A stretch of DNA of 64,000 bases from Burkholderiales bacterium. GTDB taxonomy: Bacteria > Pseudomonadota > Gammaproteobacteria > Burkholderiales > WYBJ01. Below, one piece after another: positions 10,355-20,128 of this stretch. The stretch spans positions 1 to 64,000 of the forward strand of contig JADLAC010000027.1 of NCBI GenBank assembly GCA_020848435.1, in the 5' to 3' direction. The stretch's first letter is position 1; the number at the start of each line of letters is the position of its first letter. Position numbers and translations under genes: made by a program. The notes below the pieces were generated by a model. It saw only the letters and a program-made list of their open reading frames with translations, did no database searches and was not told the DNA's origin.

Positions 10355-10783
10355 CTAGTGCCTGCACTCGGCCGGCACGTACTTGAAGATAGATGAGTTG
10401 CCGCCGGTGGAGCACGCCCAGTTGATGCGCCCGCTCACGATCGACGGCGTCAGCACGATGGTCACATCGGTACCCACCGTCGCCGCGCTTCCCGTGATTT
10501 GGATGAGACCGACGTTGGTCACCGATCCGCCGGCGACCTTGCCCGTCGCCGTCACCGTGAGCCCCATGCCGGCGCTCGCCAGCGTCGCATCCGTGAACGC
10601 CTTATCCGACACCTGTGTCTTCCAACCGGTCGCTTCCATTAGAAGCTCGGAGACGCGCGCTCGGATGGTGTAATCCTGGTACGCTGGCAGCGCTATGGCC
10701 GCCAGTAATCCGATGATCGCAACGACGATCATCAATTCGATGAGCGTAAAGCCGCGCGCGATTGTTCTGGCGACGGGGTTCAT
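10355..10783 (-). CDS. pilA: Type IV pilin (major-pilin type), copy 1
   Basis: This is a 142-aa prepilin. The leader [11 protein letters not shown] precedes [16 protein letters not shown]: cleavage by PilD after Gly11, N-methylated Phe, conserved Glu5 of the mature protein. The mature protein forms the pilus helix. A C-terminal Cys pair (WACSTGG and PAECRH) would close the D-region disulfide. It is a clear paralogue of the next upstream pilin with the same C-terminal end (KYVPAECRH), so this is a tandem duplication. No own promoter is obvious; an intrinsic terminator lies between the two copies, so expression may depend on partial read-through. Confidence 0.92.
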   Translation of the reverse strand: MNPVARTIARGFTLIELMIVVAIIGLLAAIALPAYQDYTIRARVSELLMEATGWKTQVSDKAFTDATLASAGMGLTVTATGKVAGGSVTNVGLIQITGSAATVGTDVTIVLTPSIVSGRINWACSTGGNSSIFKYVPAECRH

Positions 10784-10858
10784 TTGTTCGGCTTTGCAAA
10801 GACAAGGTTAGATTCTCGCGGACTACCGCGGCGAGTCGTCTTCGCCGGCTGAGAGACA

Positions 10859-10880
10859 CAAAACCCCTCGTACGAGGGGT
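10859..10880 (-). terminator. Intrinsic terminator between the two pilin genes
   Basis: The perfect 16-bp palindrome CCCCTCGTACGAGGGG (10864-10879), extended by flanking A:T pairs, is followed on the minus strand by TTTTGTG. It lies 33 bp past the stop of the upstream pilin (10913-11332) and before the second pilin, so it should reduce transcription of copy 1 relative to copy 2. Confidence 0.8.
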
Positions 10881-10912
10881 CTTGTGGCGTTAGCTATCGC
10901 AGTGACCGTCAA

Positions 10913-11332
10913 TCAATGACGGCACTCGGCGGGGACGTACTTGAACGTGGCCGTCGTACCACCGGTGCTGCACACCCAAAGGACCTTTCCGGCGTTCAGC
11001 GACGGCGTGAGGATGATCGAGACATCCGTGCCCACGGTGGCCGCGCTGCCGTTTATCTGGATGATACCGCCAGGGGTCACCGACCCGCTCGCCACCTTGC
11101 CACTCACCGTGACGGTAAGACCGATGCCCGCGCTCGCGAGCGTATTATCGTTGTTCGCCTTCTCGGCGACCGTGGTCTTGAAGCCGCTCGCTGCCAGCAC
11201 CAGTTCCGAAACCTTGGCCCGGATGGTGTAGTCCTGGTATGCGGGCAGCGCTACCGCCGCCAAGATGCCGATGATGGCAACTACGATCATGAGTTCGATC
11301 AGTGTAAAACCGCGTTGTACTCGTCTTAACAT
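10913..11332 (-). CDS. pilA: Type IV pilin (major-pilin type), copy 2
   Basis: This is a 139-aa prepilin with the short leader MLRRVQRG and the mature start [16 protein letters not shown] including Glu5. The Cys pair in the C-terminal D-region is kept (WVCSTGG, PAECRH). It has a strong ribosome site (AGAGGAG, 7 nt before ATG) and a sigma-54-type promoter upstream, so it looks like the principal expressed pilin of the pair. Sequence similarity to copy 1 runs over the whole length. It lies at the end of a surface-glycan gene cluster whose products could modify it (inference). Confidence 0.93.
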   Translation of the reverse strand: MLRRVQRGFTLIELMIVVAIIGILAAVALPAYQDYTIRAKVSELVLAASGFKTTVAEKANNDNTLASAGIGLTVTVSGKVASGSVTPGGIIQINGSAATVGTDVSIILTPSLNAGKVLWVCSTGGTTATFKYVPAECRH

Positions 11333-11718
11333 CAGTCAGCTCCTCTGGGTCGATAAATCGATTAGTGCGACTGCAACTTGTCGATCACTGGCGATGTAAG
11401 GCAGGTTTCATGCCATCGGCGCCCCGTACGGCGACCGTCAGGCCGTTGCTGCCCGTTGCGCAGCCGCCGCAGGCTACGCCCTTCCAAGTCCAGCCGTCCG
11501 CCGAAAAATAACGACCGCCACCCTGGTCACTTTAGCGTTTTGTCGCGTTTCTACCGGTTCCGCTGCGGATACGAACTGCGGCCGGGCCGCACGGACTGCA
11601 TGAGAACGACATATGCCCGCGCACGACTCAGCACAGCCGTCGCCCAAACCCGGCACAAACTGACCAATTTGGTCACCCCGCAGTCGATAGTCGGCGCTTG
11701 GGCTTCGGACCCGCGGCT
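11333..11718. other. 386-bp non-coding stretch upstream of pilin copy 2
   Basis: There is no credible gene here. It holds the sigma-54-type promoter at 11400-11415 and presumably the PilR-type activator sites further upstream, which I could not identify. It also includes the 3' untranslated region of the TylF-type methyltransferase ending at 11719. Confidence 0.6.
11400..11415 (-). promoter_or_regulatory. Sigma-54 (RpoN) promoter for pilin copy 2
   Basis: The minus strand reads TGGCATGAAACCTGCC, matching the -24/-12 consensus TGGCAYR-N4-YTGC with the required GG-N10-GC spacing. Transcription would start near 11389, giving a leader of about 57 nt. Sigma-54 with PilS/PilR control is the rule for pilA genes in many beta- and gammaproteobacteria. 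Confidence 0.75.
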
Positions 11719-12489
11719 TCAAGCCATTTTCACCGCCACTGAGCTATTCGACGAGACGAAACCGATGTACTGGTAGCTCCGGCCCGAGCGACCGACGTAC
11801 TCCTGGAAGGCACGGAACTCGTGCTGCCTCCATCCGGGGTAGTTCAGGTATTCGTCGAACACGATCACTGTGCCCGGAACGATGCGCGCCGCAAGATGTT
11901 CGAGGATCGAACGGGCCGATGAATACAGATCGCAATCGACATGGATAAAGCGCGCGGGCTCGGCGTGCCGAGCCAGGAATTGCGGCAGGGTTTGATCGAA
12001 CCAGCCCTTATGCAGATGTATTCTCGTATCGTCGAACACGGGCGGCTCGGATACCAGGCTGAAGCGTCCCTTCTTCTGGTAGTACGTCCAATCTTCGGGC
12101 AGTCCTTCGAACGAATCGAATCCGTGGACAGCGTGCTCGCAGCGGCGCGCGATGAGCTGCAAGCTCTCGCCGCGATAAACGCCGAACTCCATGACCAACC
12201 CTGCGACGGTCGCTTGGTCGAGCGCGTACTCGAGCAAGACATCTCGCCGCTCGAAGTTCATGGCGCCCATCATGTGACCGACCATGTACTCCGCGGACTC
12301 GTAGCCGGCCGCAAGCCATGCGAGGGTTTCGTAGTTGATGTGTTTCGGATGAGGCAATGGCTCGCGCAGGAAAGCGAGCACAGCCGCGCGCGGCGCTCCA
12401 GCCTTGGACGGCACAGCGCGCACCGGCGACTCTACGGCCGAGCGCGACGAAAGCGTGCGCCGTAGCTCGCGGATTAGACTTTTCAACAT
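11719..12489 (-). CDS. TylF-family class I SAM methyltransferase
   Basis: This is a 256-aa protein. Motifs are: GLVMEFGVYRGESLQLIA (SAM site; Glu and Gly-rich turn), HGFDSFEGLPEDW, HLHKGWFDQTLP and RFIHVDCDLYSSAR (acidic metal-binding loop), then VFDEYLNYPGW. This is the TylF/macrocin O-methyltransferase fold, a second and diverged member beside the gene at 9425. The start Met is preceded by GAGAAGG. It is the last gene of a minus-strand series of glycosyltransferase-like genes, 68 bp after the preceding stop. It probably O-methylates a glycan made by its neighbours (inference). Confidence 0.82.
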   Translation of the reverse strand: MLKSLIRELRRTLSSRSAVESPVRAVPSKAGAPRAAVLAFLREPLPHPKHINYETLAWLAAGYESAEYMVGHMMGAMNFERRDVLLEYALDQATVAGLVMEFGVYRGESLQLIARRCEHAVHGFDSFEGLPEDWTYYQKKGRFSLVSEPPVFDDTRIHLHKGWFDQTLPQFLARHAEPARFIHVDCDLYSSARSILEHLAARIVPGTVIVFDEYLNYPGWRQHEFRAFQEYVGRSGRSYQYIGFVSSNSSVAVKMA

Positions 12490-12557
12490 GACGCCTTCTC
12501 GCCCTGACAGGACCCGCCCCCCGCGCGCCGGCAATGACGCACGCTCTCGCCATGCGG

Positions 12558-14252
12558 CTAACTCGCGTCCGCGAGCTCGCGCAAGCAATTCGCGGCCTGG
12601 ACCATGACGCCAGTCCAGTCCCCCGCCGAGTGCTGGCGCAACAGTCGTATGGAGGGATACCAGGGCATCGTATCGCCCTGTGCCATATAACGCCACTCCG
12701 GGGACTCGGGCACGAGCACCCAGGCTTTGCGGCCGAGCGCGCCGGAGAGGTGAATGACGGCCGTGCAAACGCTTACAATGCCATCCAGGGCGGCGACTAG
12801 CGCCGCTGTTTCGTCGAAGTCGTCGATCGCCTCGGGCCAATACGCCACATCGATACCTCGCTCTCGCCGCAGCGCGTCGAGCTCGGCGACGCTGTGGCCG
12901 TACTGAAGATTGACGAAATGCGCGCCCTCCTGGCGCAGTAACGGCTCCCACACAGGCAAATCGATCGAGCGCAGATTGCGCCGCGTCGATACCATGCCGC
13001 CGCGCCACGATATGCCGATCTTGATACCGGGACCGAGCTGTTTCAGCCGACAGCGCCAATTAGCCACGCGTTCGGCATCGGCGACGAGGTAGCCAGCATG
13101 CGCCGGGAATGCCGCGTGCTCGCGCCTCAAGTACCGCGGCAGCGAGCCCGCCGGCACTTGCAGATCGATCGCGGGTGCGTGCACTAACCAGCCTGGAGTC
13201 GGTTCGCTCTGACTGCCGGCGACGACGCTCGCCTGCGGAAACGAGCGCCGGAACAATCGCTCGAGCGACGGCGCGCATTCGATGATGCAGTGACGCGCGC
13301 GCCCGAACACATCGCCGAAGCACGACGCGAACATGATCTCGTCTCCGAGCCCTTGCTCGCCGTGAATCAGTAGCGTCCTGGCGGCGATCTCCTCGCCGCG
13401 CCACTCGGGATATGGAAACGCGCGCGGAACGAAATTGCAGCGCACCTGCTTGCGCGCTTCGTAGTCATCCCAAGCGGTCTCGAAGCGGCCGAGCTTGAGC
13501 AGCGCGAGGGCGCGGTTGAGCCGGGCCTCGTGCAACTGTGGCTGCGCCGCCAGCAGGCGATCGCATAGGCGTATCGCTTCCTCGAGCTCGCCGCGATGGG
13601 CAAGCACCAGGCTGTAGTTGCATTGCACGAGTGCATTTTGCGGTGCGAGCTCGACAGCGTGCTCGATATGACGCGCGCCCCGATCGTATTCGGCGCACTC
13701 ACGCATCAGCAAGTAACCGAGGTTGCTGTGCGCGAGCGCATGGTTGGGATCGATCCCGCACGCCTGTTCGAAACTCTCTACCGCGCCCCGCAGATCACCT
13801 TGCTCGAGCAGCAATGCTCCCTGAAGATTGAAGCTATCGGCGTTGCGCTCACCGCGCTCGATCGCACGTCGGACACTCTCGAGCGCCTCGGCTCTATGCC
13901 CTTGCTTGTGCTCCACCACGGCGAGTGCATAGTGTGCGGACCCCATTTCTGGGGCGAAGCACAGCGCCATAACGAGGGCATCGGCGGCTTCCTCGTGCCG
14001 GCCGAGACGCAACGTCGCAAGCCCGAGGTAATAATGCGCTTGCGGCCAGTCGTGGCGCTGCACGAGGCAGCCTTCCAGGCATGTGATCGCATCGACATAA
14101 CGGTGCGCATTGAAGTGACTCAAGGCGGCGTCGAACAGCGATGAATTATCCGGGGCCGGCGGTTCGATCGGAGGGCGTACTAACCGCGGTTCGGGTTCTT
14201 GCGCCCGCTCGGAGCTGCGCGGCCACAGGCGAGCCAGCCATCGCGCGTTCAT
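12558..14252 (-). CDS. TPR protein with GT9-like glycosyltransferase domain (paralogue 1)
   Basis: This is 564 aa. Residues from about 35 to 265 are tandem TPR helices. The C-terminal half is related to ADP-heptose/GT9 glycosyltransferases: IHGEQGLGDEIMFASCFGD, AGSLPRYLR, KIGISWRGG (nucleotide-binding first strand of the second Rossmann domain), and SVCTAVIHLSGALG, followed by PWYPS. In classic GT9 enzymes the TAxxHL segment has Asp before it; here it is Cys. GGAGG precedes the Met used. It is one of four tandem-like paralogues here (14313, 16139 and 20815). A role in sugar transfer to a surface polymer or protein is inferred. Confidence 0.75.
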   Translation of the reverse strand: MNARWLARLWPRSSERAQEPEPRLVRPPIEPPAPDNSSLFDAALSHFNAHRYVDAITCLEGCLVQRHDWPQAHYYLGLATLRLGRHEEAADALVMALCFAPEMGSAHYALAVVEHKQGHRAEALESVRRAIERGERNADSFNLQGALLLEQGDLRGAVESFEQACGIDPNHALAHSNLGYLLMRECAEYDRGARHIEHAVELAPQNALVQCNYSLVLAHRGELEEAIRLCDRLLAAQPQLHEARLNRALALLKLGRFETAWDDYEARKQVRCNFVPRAFPYPEWRGEEIAARTLLIHGEQGLGDEIMFASCFGDVFGRARHCIIECAPSLERLFRRSFPQASVVAGSQSEPTPGWLVHAPAIDLQVPAGSLPRYLRREHAAFPAHAGYLVADAERVANWRCRLKQLGPGIKIGISWRGGMVSTRRNLRSIDLPVWEPLLRQEGAHFVNLQYGHSVAELDALRRERGIDVAYWPEAIDDFDETAALVAALDGIVSVCTAVIHLSGALGRKAWVLVPESPEWRYMAQGDTMPWYPSIRLLRQHSAGDWTGVMVQAANCLRELADAS

Positions 14253-14312
14253 CGCGGCCCTCCGCCTTCGCCCTGTCGATGGCACAGCCGCGATGCGATC
14301 ATGGCATACGCC

Positions 14313-16106
14313 TCACGCTTGCCGCGGGCCCGCGCAGGCTAGCCGCGCTTGGAGCGTAGCGAGCACGCTGAGTAGCGCGGGCCCGGCGCCGCCCTCGGCC
14401 GGCGCGTGGAACAAACGAACGGACGCGTACCAGGGCATGCGAGCCCCGCGCCTCGGATAGCGCCATTCCGGCGCCGAAGGCAGCAGTACCCAGGTTTCCG
14501 TCCCGAGCGCGCCGGCCAGATGCACCAGCGTGTTGTCCACGCTGATGACGAGATCGAGCGCCGCCACGATAGCGGCCAGTACATCGAGATCAACGCAATG
14601 CGCGCTCAAATCGACGATGTCTGTGGAAAGCGGCCCGCAAACCGCGTCGAGCTCCGCCCGATGGTCACCATTCTGAAGAGCCACGAATCGGCAGTGAGGC
14701 ACCGATAGCAGCGATCGCCATGCCTCCAGAGGCACCGAGCGTAGCCATTGCCGCGTCCGCAACGCCCCTCCGCGCCATGAGATGCCGATCGTCAGATGCT
14801 GCGTACCTGCAAGTTTCGACTGCCATTGGCTCACCTGCACGGGATCTGCATGCAGGTAAGGGGCGCCGTCGAACGCCGCCGCGCTGGCGCGGAAGTAACG
14901 CGGCAGGCTGCCGATCGCCACTTGAAAATCGCAGGCGGGCAAGCGTCGCAGCGAGCCGCTGTCCGCATCTTTTGCAACGCCCTCGACGCAAGCGCCGGGA
15001 AAAGAGCGTGCGAAGAGCTTCGCAAGCCGCGGGCTACAGGCAAGGACGCAGCCCTGCGCCTGCGCAATGAGATCACGCAGGCAGGATGCGAACATTATTT
15101 CGTCACCCAAACCTTGTTCAGCATGTACGAGCACGCGCCGGCCGCGCAGCGGCTCGCCTCGCCAGAACGCAATACCGACGTCGCGCCTCGGGGTGGCGGT
15201 GGCTTCGAAGCGGGATTCGTACCTCTCCCACCCGGCCGCCAGATCGCCGCGCATCAGATGTGCATAGCTCGCGTTGATGCGTGCGTCGCCGAAGTGCGGA
15301 TACGCCTCGAGCACGCGCTCGTAAACCGCGCATGCCTCGTCCAAACGGGCGAGATCGCGCAGCGCATGTCCCACGCACGCCAGGGATTCGGCGCCGGCTT
15401 TGGCCTCGTAGGCGCGGTTGAACTTATCCAGCGCCTGCTCCGGAAAGCCGGTCTCCAGGTCGAGCAACCCGCCGTTGTGCAGGGCGGATAGATTGCCGGC
15501 ATCGAGCTCGAGTGCGCGCGTGAATGCCGCGCGGGCTTGCGCATAGTCGCCGATCAGGAAACACGCGTAGCCGAGCTGCGCATTCAACTCGGCCGATTGC
15601 GGCTCCGCGGCGACCGCACGATCGAAACAGCCCGCGGAATCGACCAACTGGCCGAGCGCCTTGTACGCGTAAGCGCAGCTCGTCCACACGCGTGCCGACG
15701 CGCCCCGCGAGCCGCTGGCCTGTTCGATGGCATCGAGCGCAGCTTCGCGCGACCCGAGCCGGGCCCGAGCCCACGCGAGGTCGGCATGAGCACCGGCGCA
15801 TTGCGGGTCGTACAGCACGGCGAGCTCTAGACTATCCGCTGCATCTTCCAGCAAGCCCAGCTGTAGTTGCACGCTGCCCAGTGCGTGATGTGCCGGCGCG
15901 AAGTCGTGGCACAGATCGAGGGCTCGCTCGAATTCGGCACGAGCCGGCTCCAACTCGCCGCGCTCGATTCGGGCCATACCACGCTCGAAGCTCTCCTGGG
16001 CACTCCGAAGATCCGATCCGGGTACAGTAGGATGCCCCGCCTGGGATGACTCGCCCTCGCCGGTGCGATGGCCTGCGAGGCGGGCGATCAGAGTTCCGAA
16101 CCTCAT
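14313..16106 (-). CDS. TPR protein with GT9-like glycosyltransferase domain (paralogue 2)
   Basis: This is 597 aa from the chosen Met (MRFGTLIARLAG), preceded by an AGAGAA stretch just after the upstream gene's stop; the frame is open further upstream but overlaps that gene. About seven TPR units are followed by the GT9-like half: VHAEQGLGDEIMFASCLRD, IGSLPRYFRA, TIGISWRGG, SVDNTLVHLAGALG and PWYASVRL. Unlike its paralogues it keeps Asp at the GT9 position (SVDNT), so it may be the catalytically most conventional of the four. It is followed after 60 bp by paralogue 1. Confidence 0.75.
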   Translation of the reverse strand: MRFGTLIARLAGHRTGEGESSQAGHPTVPGSDLRSAQESFERGMARIERGELEPARAEFERALDLCHDFAPAHHALGSVQLQLGLLEDAADSLELAVLYDPQCAGAHADLAWARARLGSREAALDAIEQASGSRGASARVWTSCAYAYKALGQLVDSAGCFDRAVAAEPQSAELNAQLGYACFLIGDYAQARAAFTRALELDAGNLSALHNGGLLDLETGFPEQALDKFNRAYEAKAGAESLACVGHALRDLARLDEACAVYERVLEAYPHFGDARINASYAHLMRGDLAAGWERYESRFEATATPRRDVGIAFWRGEPLRGRRVLVHAEQGLGDEIMFASCLRDLIAQAQGCVLACSPRLAKLFARSFPGACVEGVAKDADSGSLRRLPACDFQVAIGSLPRYFRASAAAFDGAPYLHADPVQVSQWQSKLAGTQHLTIGISWRGGALRTRQWLRSVPLEAWRSLLSVPHCRFVALQNGDHRAELDAVCGPLSTDIVDLSAHCVDLDVLAAIVAALDLVISVDNTLVHLAGALGTETWVLLPSAPEWRYPRRGARMPWYASVRLFHAPAEGGAGPALLSVLATLQARLACAGPRQA

Positions 16107-16138
16107 CGCGTCAATTCTCTGCGCCCGGCGTGCCGCGG

Positions 16139-17818
16139 CTAGGCTCTGAGCGCGCTCAACCATTCCGCGACCGGGCCGATGGTCGCATCGAGCGGGTGGC
16201 AGCGTTCGGCGCGAAGCAGCGTGAGCGACGGATACCAGGGGCTTCTCTCGCCACTCTGCCACCAGCGCCATTCTGGGCATGCGTTCAGCAGCACCCAGGC
16301 CGGACGTCCGAGCGCGCCCGCCAGATGGGCGTTGGTGTTCGCGACCGTAACGACGACATCGAGCGCCGAGATTAACGCCGCGGTCGCGTCGAGGTCTGAC
16401 GGGATCTCATCCCAAACAGCGACACCGTAACCGCTGAGCGCCCTGCGCTCGGCCTCGTGCAGGCCGTGCTGCAAGCAGACGAAGCGTGCCTGGGCGATGT
16501 CGAAAAACGGGCGTAGCGAGGCGAGATCGAGCGAGCGCAGCATCGAGCGGGTCTTGTCCGTACCGCCGCGCCATGACAGACCCACACGCACGCTGCCGCC
16601 CAGGGCGTCGAGCCGGGCGCGATACGCCGCGACTGCTTTCGGGTCGGCGCGCAGATACCCCTGATGCCTGGGGAAGCTTGTCAGGTCGTTTCGCGACCGT
16701 GCCGGCAAGCTGCCGATCGCGGTCTTGGCCACGAGGTCCGGATACGCATCGAGCCAATCGAGCGCGGCTTGGCGCTCCACGCCATGCACATGCATGCCGC
16801 CAAACGAGCGCGCGAACAGCGGCGCGAGCCGGGGCGAGCATTCGACCACCACCCGATGTGCGACAGCGCGCAGATCCTCGAGGCAGGAAGCGAACATGAT
16901 TTCGTCGCCCAGTCCCTGCTCCGCCAGCACGAGCAGCCCGCCCTCGCGCAGTGTATCGCCGTCCCAGTCGGGGTATGGGAAACGACCGAGCTTGCGCCCA
17001 CCCGGTCGCGAGAACCTCAACTCGTAATCGGGCCAACCCTGGGCATAGTCGCCGAGCGAGAGACGAGCGAGCGCCTGATTCCAGCGCAGCTCGGTATGGT
17101 CCGCATGTTGGCGCAAGGCATGCCGGTAAAGCTCGAATACTTCGACATGGCGCCCCTGGTCATGCAGCGCGAGGCCGAGATTCGCCAGCGCTTCGACCCG
17201 AGTAGCGTCAACCGCCAGCGCGGCGCGAAAGTGCGCTTCCGCCTCGCGCGCCTCGCCGAGCTGCTGCAAATGAACCAGGCCGAGATTGATGTGCGCGGCC
17301 GCTGCCCTCGGATTCAATGCGATCGCCGTCCGATACGCCTGCACGGCGGCGGCCACGCGGCCAGCGCGATTCAACGCCAGGGCCAGCTCGCAATGGAGAT
17401 CCGAGCGCATCGGCTGGAGCGCGACGGCGCGTTCAAGCAGCGCGATCGCCTCCGCGACCGCGCCGCTGTCCCGCCGCAGCGCTGCCAGGCACTGCAACGT
17501 AGCGACGCATTCAGGATTGAGCGCCGAGGCGACTTCCAGGCTATCGAATGCCTCGTCGATGCGACCCAACGCGATATAGGCGCGCGACTGTCCCAGGTGC
17601 GCCCGAGCGCAATCGTCGCCCGCCTCGATCGCGGCCTGGTATTCGCCGCACGCCCGCTCCGCCAGCCCCTGGGCGAGCAATCGGTCCCCCGCCAGACAGT
17701 GGCTGGAGCCGGCAGCCGTCGATGACGGCGCCGCCACATCGGCCTGTGGGACGGCAGGCGACCGCGGCGTGCCGCTGCGTGCTGCGGTTCCACGGCGAAT
17801 GCGTTCGAATACGCGCAT
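16139..17818 (-). CDS. TPR protein with GT9-like glycosyltransferase domain (paralogue 3)
   Basis: This is 559 aa. The TPR array covers about residues 40-270, then LAEQGLGDEIMFASCLED, GSLPARSRN, RVGLSWRGG, TVANTNAHLAGALG and PWYPSLTLL. At the GT9 Asp position this copy has Ala (TVANT). The start codon overlaps the stop of the upstream glycosyltransferase by one base (TGATG), indicating translational coupling. It is part of the same minus-strand glycan operon. Confidence 0.75.
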   Translation of the reverse strand: MRVFERIRRGTAARSGTPRSPAVPQADVAAPSSTAAGSSHCLAGDRLLAQGLAERACGEYQAAIEAGDDCARAHLGQSRAYIALGRIDEAFDSLEVASALNPECVATLQCLAALRRDSGAVAEAIALLERAVALQPMRSDLHCELALALNRAGRVAAAVQAYRTAIALNPRAAAAHINLGLVHLQQLGEAREAEAHFRAALAVDATRVEALANLGLALHDQGRHVEVFELYRHALRQHADHTELRWNQALARLSLGDYAQGWPDYELRFSRPGGRKLGRFPYPDWDGDTLREGGLLVLAEQGLGDEIMFASCLEDLRAVAHRVVVECSPRLAPLFARSFGGMHVHGVERQAALDWLDAYPDLVAKTAIGSLPARSRNDLTSFPRHQGYLRADPKAVAAYRARLDALGGSVRVGLSWRGGTDKTRSMLRSLDLASLRPFFDIAQARFVCLQHGLHEAERRALSGYGVAVWDEIPSDLDATAALISALDVVVTVANTNAHLAGALGRPAWVLLNACPEWRWWQSGERSPWYPSLTLLRAERCHPLDATIGPVAEWLSALRA

Positions 17819-18510
17819 CAGGCCGCTTCGTCATCGCTACGCTGCGTTGCGTGAAGCATGCGATCGCGCTCGGCAAACCACTCGCCAGCGTATTCGCAAT
17901 CTCGATACTCGTCGAAGTACGGACCGCCGAGCGTGTAGTGGACGAGCGACCTGCCCGGCCGCGGCGGGTCATATCCGACCAGATGATTCCAGGCGTGTGG
18001 CAGCTCGCCGATCAGCGCATCGTCTGGCAGCCACTTAAACTGATGCAGCTCGAGACCGCTCGCCGTGTTGACATATTCAGGCGTGAGCGAGCGGCAGCGC
18101 GCGTTGTTGAACAACATGACGCTCGACCAGTTCTTCTTTTCGTATGCCGACTGCGGCTGATCGAGAAACTTGACGCGCTCGCGCGGCGTGTGCTCGTGCT
18201 TGACCACCATCACTGCATAGCGTTCGTCCCGCAGCGCGTACAGCGTCGCGACATCGTCCAGAACGAGCATGTCGCAGTCCATGAAAATGGACCAGCCGGC
18301 GAAATCCGACAGATACGGCGTGAGAAAGCGCGAGAACGAGAAATCGGTCGATTGCAACGGATGGCGCTCCCGGCTCAGCACGCCTCGAAGCTGCGACAAT
18401 GCAAGCGGGACGATCGCGACCGGGCAAGAGGCACGCGCCTGGATGCTGTGCGCGAGCACGTTGTAAGCAACGGCCTCGCGTGGATCGAAGCCGAGAAATA
18501 CGCGGATCAT
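17818..18510 (-). CDS. GT8-like (GT-A fold) glycosyltransferase
   Basis: This is a 230-aa protein beginning IRVFLGFDPREAVAYNVLAHSI, typical of a small cytosolic nucleotide-sugar transferase family. The DxD metal/nucleotide-sugar motif is FMDCDMLVLDD (near residues 81-91). The Met chosen is preceded by GAGAGGGGG; a 52-codon open extension upstream lacks family features. The conserved end contains LVHYTLGGPYFDEY. The stop is coupled to the next gene (TGATG). It probably adds a hexose to the glycan built by this operon; the sugar is unknown. Confidence 0.78.
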   Translation of the reverse strand: MIRVFLGFDPREAVAYNVLAHSIQARASCPVAIVPLALSQLRGVLSRERHPLQSTDFSFSRFLTPYLSDFAGWSIFMDCDMLVLDDVATLYALRDERYAVMVVKHEHTPRERVKFLDQPQSAYEKKNWSSVMLFNNARCRSLTPEYVNTASGLELHQFKWLPDDALIGELPHAWNHLVGYDPPRPGRSLVHYTLGGPYFDEYRDCEYAGEWFAERDRMLHATQRSDDEAA

Positions 18511-18666
18511 CCCCCTCTCCCGATGGCTCGGTTGCCGCCCCATTATACTGCCGCGCTCGCTCCGCGACCGGGTGCGCAAGCCGCGAGCACGACCCATTTC
18601 CTGGCTCTCATTCAGGGCTTGCACGATCTGGGGAGCGAGCCGCAAGCCCCTCGAGATTCTTGACAC

Positions 18667-20034
18667 TCACCCGGCGAGCGGCCTGGCATAACGGCGGAAA
18701 CGCTCGTCTTCCAAGCGATATCGATAGAAATTGCCGATGTGCCAAACGCGCTGCTGGAGCTCCGGCGGTATGGCGACGACGCGCAGCGGCTCGCCATAGA
18801 GCTCGTTCATCCGCAGCACGGAATCCAAGGCGATCTGGTCCAAGTGCCACCGGAGTTGCGAGCGCGTGCTGCGCAAGGCGATGTAGCCGGCAACGCGCTC
18901 GGCGAAGCGCACGGCGGCTGCGCTGGGCGTGATTACGAAGTGGTTGGCGACGATATCGAGCCAGGGAGAATCCGGCGGTTCGCGTTTCAGGACGGCGACG
19001 TCGCAACCATCGGCGAGCGCCGCAAGGGCGTCCAGCGGCTGTTCAACGACAGCGTCCATATCGAGCAACACCACCGGCAACGCATCGACGCGCAACCAGC
19101 GCGGCAATTGGAGAAAGCGCGCGCAGCTATAGTACGTCCGGCGCGCGTTCAGGTGCTCGGCTACGTCGTCAGGAGTGTATTCGATGGTCACGCGCAATCC
19201 GGGCAAGCGCAATTCGCGTATGACTCCATCGACGACCCTCGAAAAGGCGTCATCTGGATCGACGACGTGCAGGTGCAACCGAGCCCGCGGCCCGGCGTTG
19301 CGCGCGAACGAGCGCAGAAAAGCCGCGCCATAGCGATTGAGATAGACCGAATCGCATGCCACCATGACGACGTACTTGGCCTGCGATTGCGCAGCCGCTT
19401 CGTGCACGATGTGCGCCTGCGTCTCGATCTCTGCAGCGGCCTTAATCAGGGCGGCCCACGCCTCACGATCGACCCGAATTGAGCCGCAGTGCGCAAGCGC
19501 AGGAGAAAGCTTCGCGGCGCGAACGAATTGCACGCGCGCCTCGTCGGTCAAGCCCAGGCGCATCAAGGTCGCGCCCAACCGTGCGGCCAGAAGCGCCGAA
19601 TCGGGGGCGAGGCGCAAGCCTTCTTCGGCGGCTTGGCGCGCCTCGGCGAACCGACCCATGCCGTGCAGCACGGTGGCATGCACCAAGGATAGCTCGGCAT
19701 CGAGAGCGCCTGACGCTCGCGCGTGCTCGATGCAGTTCAATGCGGCATCAAGCCGGCCCAGCCGCCAGCGGCAGCTCGCCAACCGGACCGCGATGCCGGT
19801 ATTGAAAATACGCTCGGCTGCCCGCGCCAAGTACGTCTCGGCGCTGTCATAGTCGCCGATCCCTTCTGCGGCGAGCCCGCGCAACAACCAGGCTTCGGCG
19901 CAATCGCTCTGTTGGTCGAGCAGTGCACTTGCCAGAGCGTCGGCATCCGCATAGCGACGCGCCTCGATCGCCGCACGCGCGCGGTCGAGCAACTCGCCCA
20001 GGCTCGATGCGGAGGGTACTGGGATCACGCTCAC
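18667..20034 (-). CDS. TPR protein fused to a GT-A glycosyltransferase-like domain
   Basis: This is 455 aa. The first 190 residues are TPR helices. The remainder resembles a GT-A transferase: VVMVACDSVYLNRYGAAFLRS, HLHVVDPDD, then the DxD motif in VVLLDMDAVVEQPLD, and LRWHLDQIALDSVLR. The domain plan differs from the four TPR-GT9-like paralogues (other transferase fold), so this is a parallel evolution of TPR plus transferase in one operon. The start is GTG (20034) with only a weak ribosome site. The substrate is unknown. Confidence 0.7.
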   Translation of the reverse strand: MSVIPVPSASSLGELLDRARAAIEARRYADADALASALLDQQSDCAEAWLLRGLAAEGIGDYDSAETYLARAAERIFNTGIAVRLASCRWRLGRLDAALNCIEHARASGALDAELSLVHATVLHGMGRFAEARQAAEEGLRLAPDSALLAARLGATLMRLGLTDEARVQFVRAAKLSPALAHCGSIRVDREAWAALIKAAAEIETQAHIVHEAAAQSQAKYVVMVACDSVYLNRYGAAFLRSFARNAGPRARLHLHVVDPDDAFSRVVDGVIRELRLPGLRVTIEYTPDDVAEHLNARRTYYSCARFLQLPRWLRVDALPVVLLDMDAVVEQPLDALAALADGCDVAVLKREPPDSPWLDIVANHFVITPSAAAVRFAERVAGYIALRSTRSQLRWHLDQIALDSVLRMNELYGEPLRVVAIPPELQQRVWHIGNFYRYRLEDERFRRYARPLAG

Positions 20035-20128
20035 GGGGCGGGCGTCGGGTTCTATCCGAGGTCGCCCGAACCGGACCCCGGCGATCTGGTCAAGGCACGG
20101 CAGTCAACCATCGCGGCCACAGCAGGGA

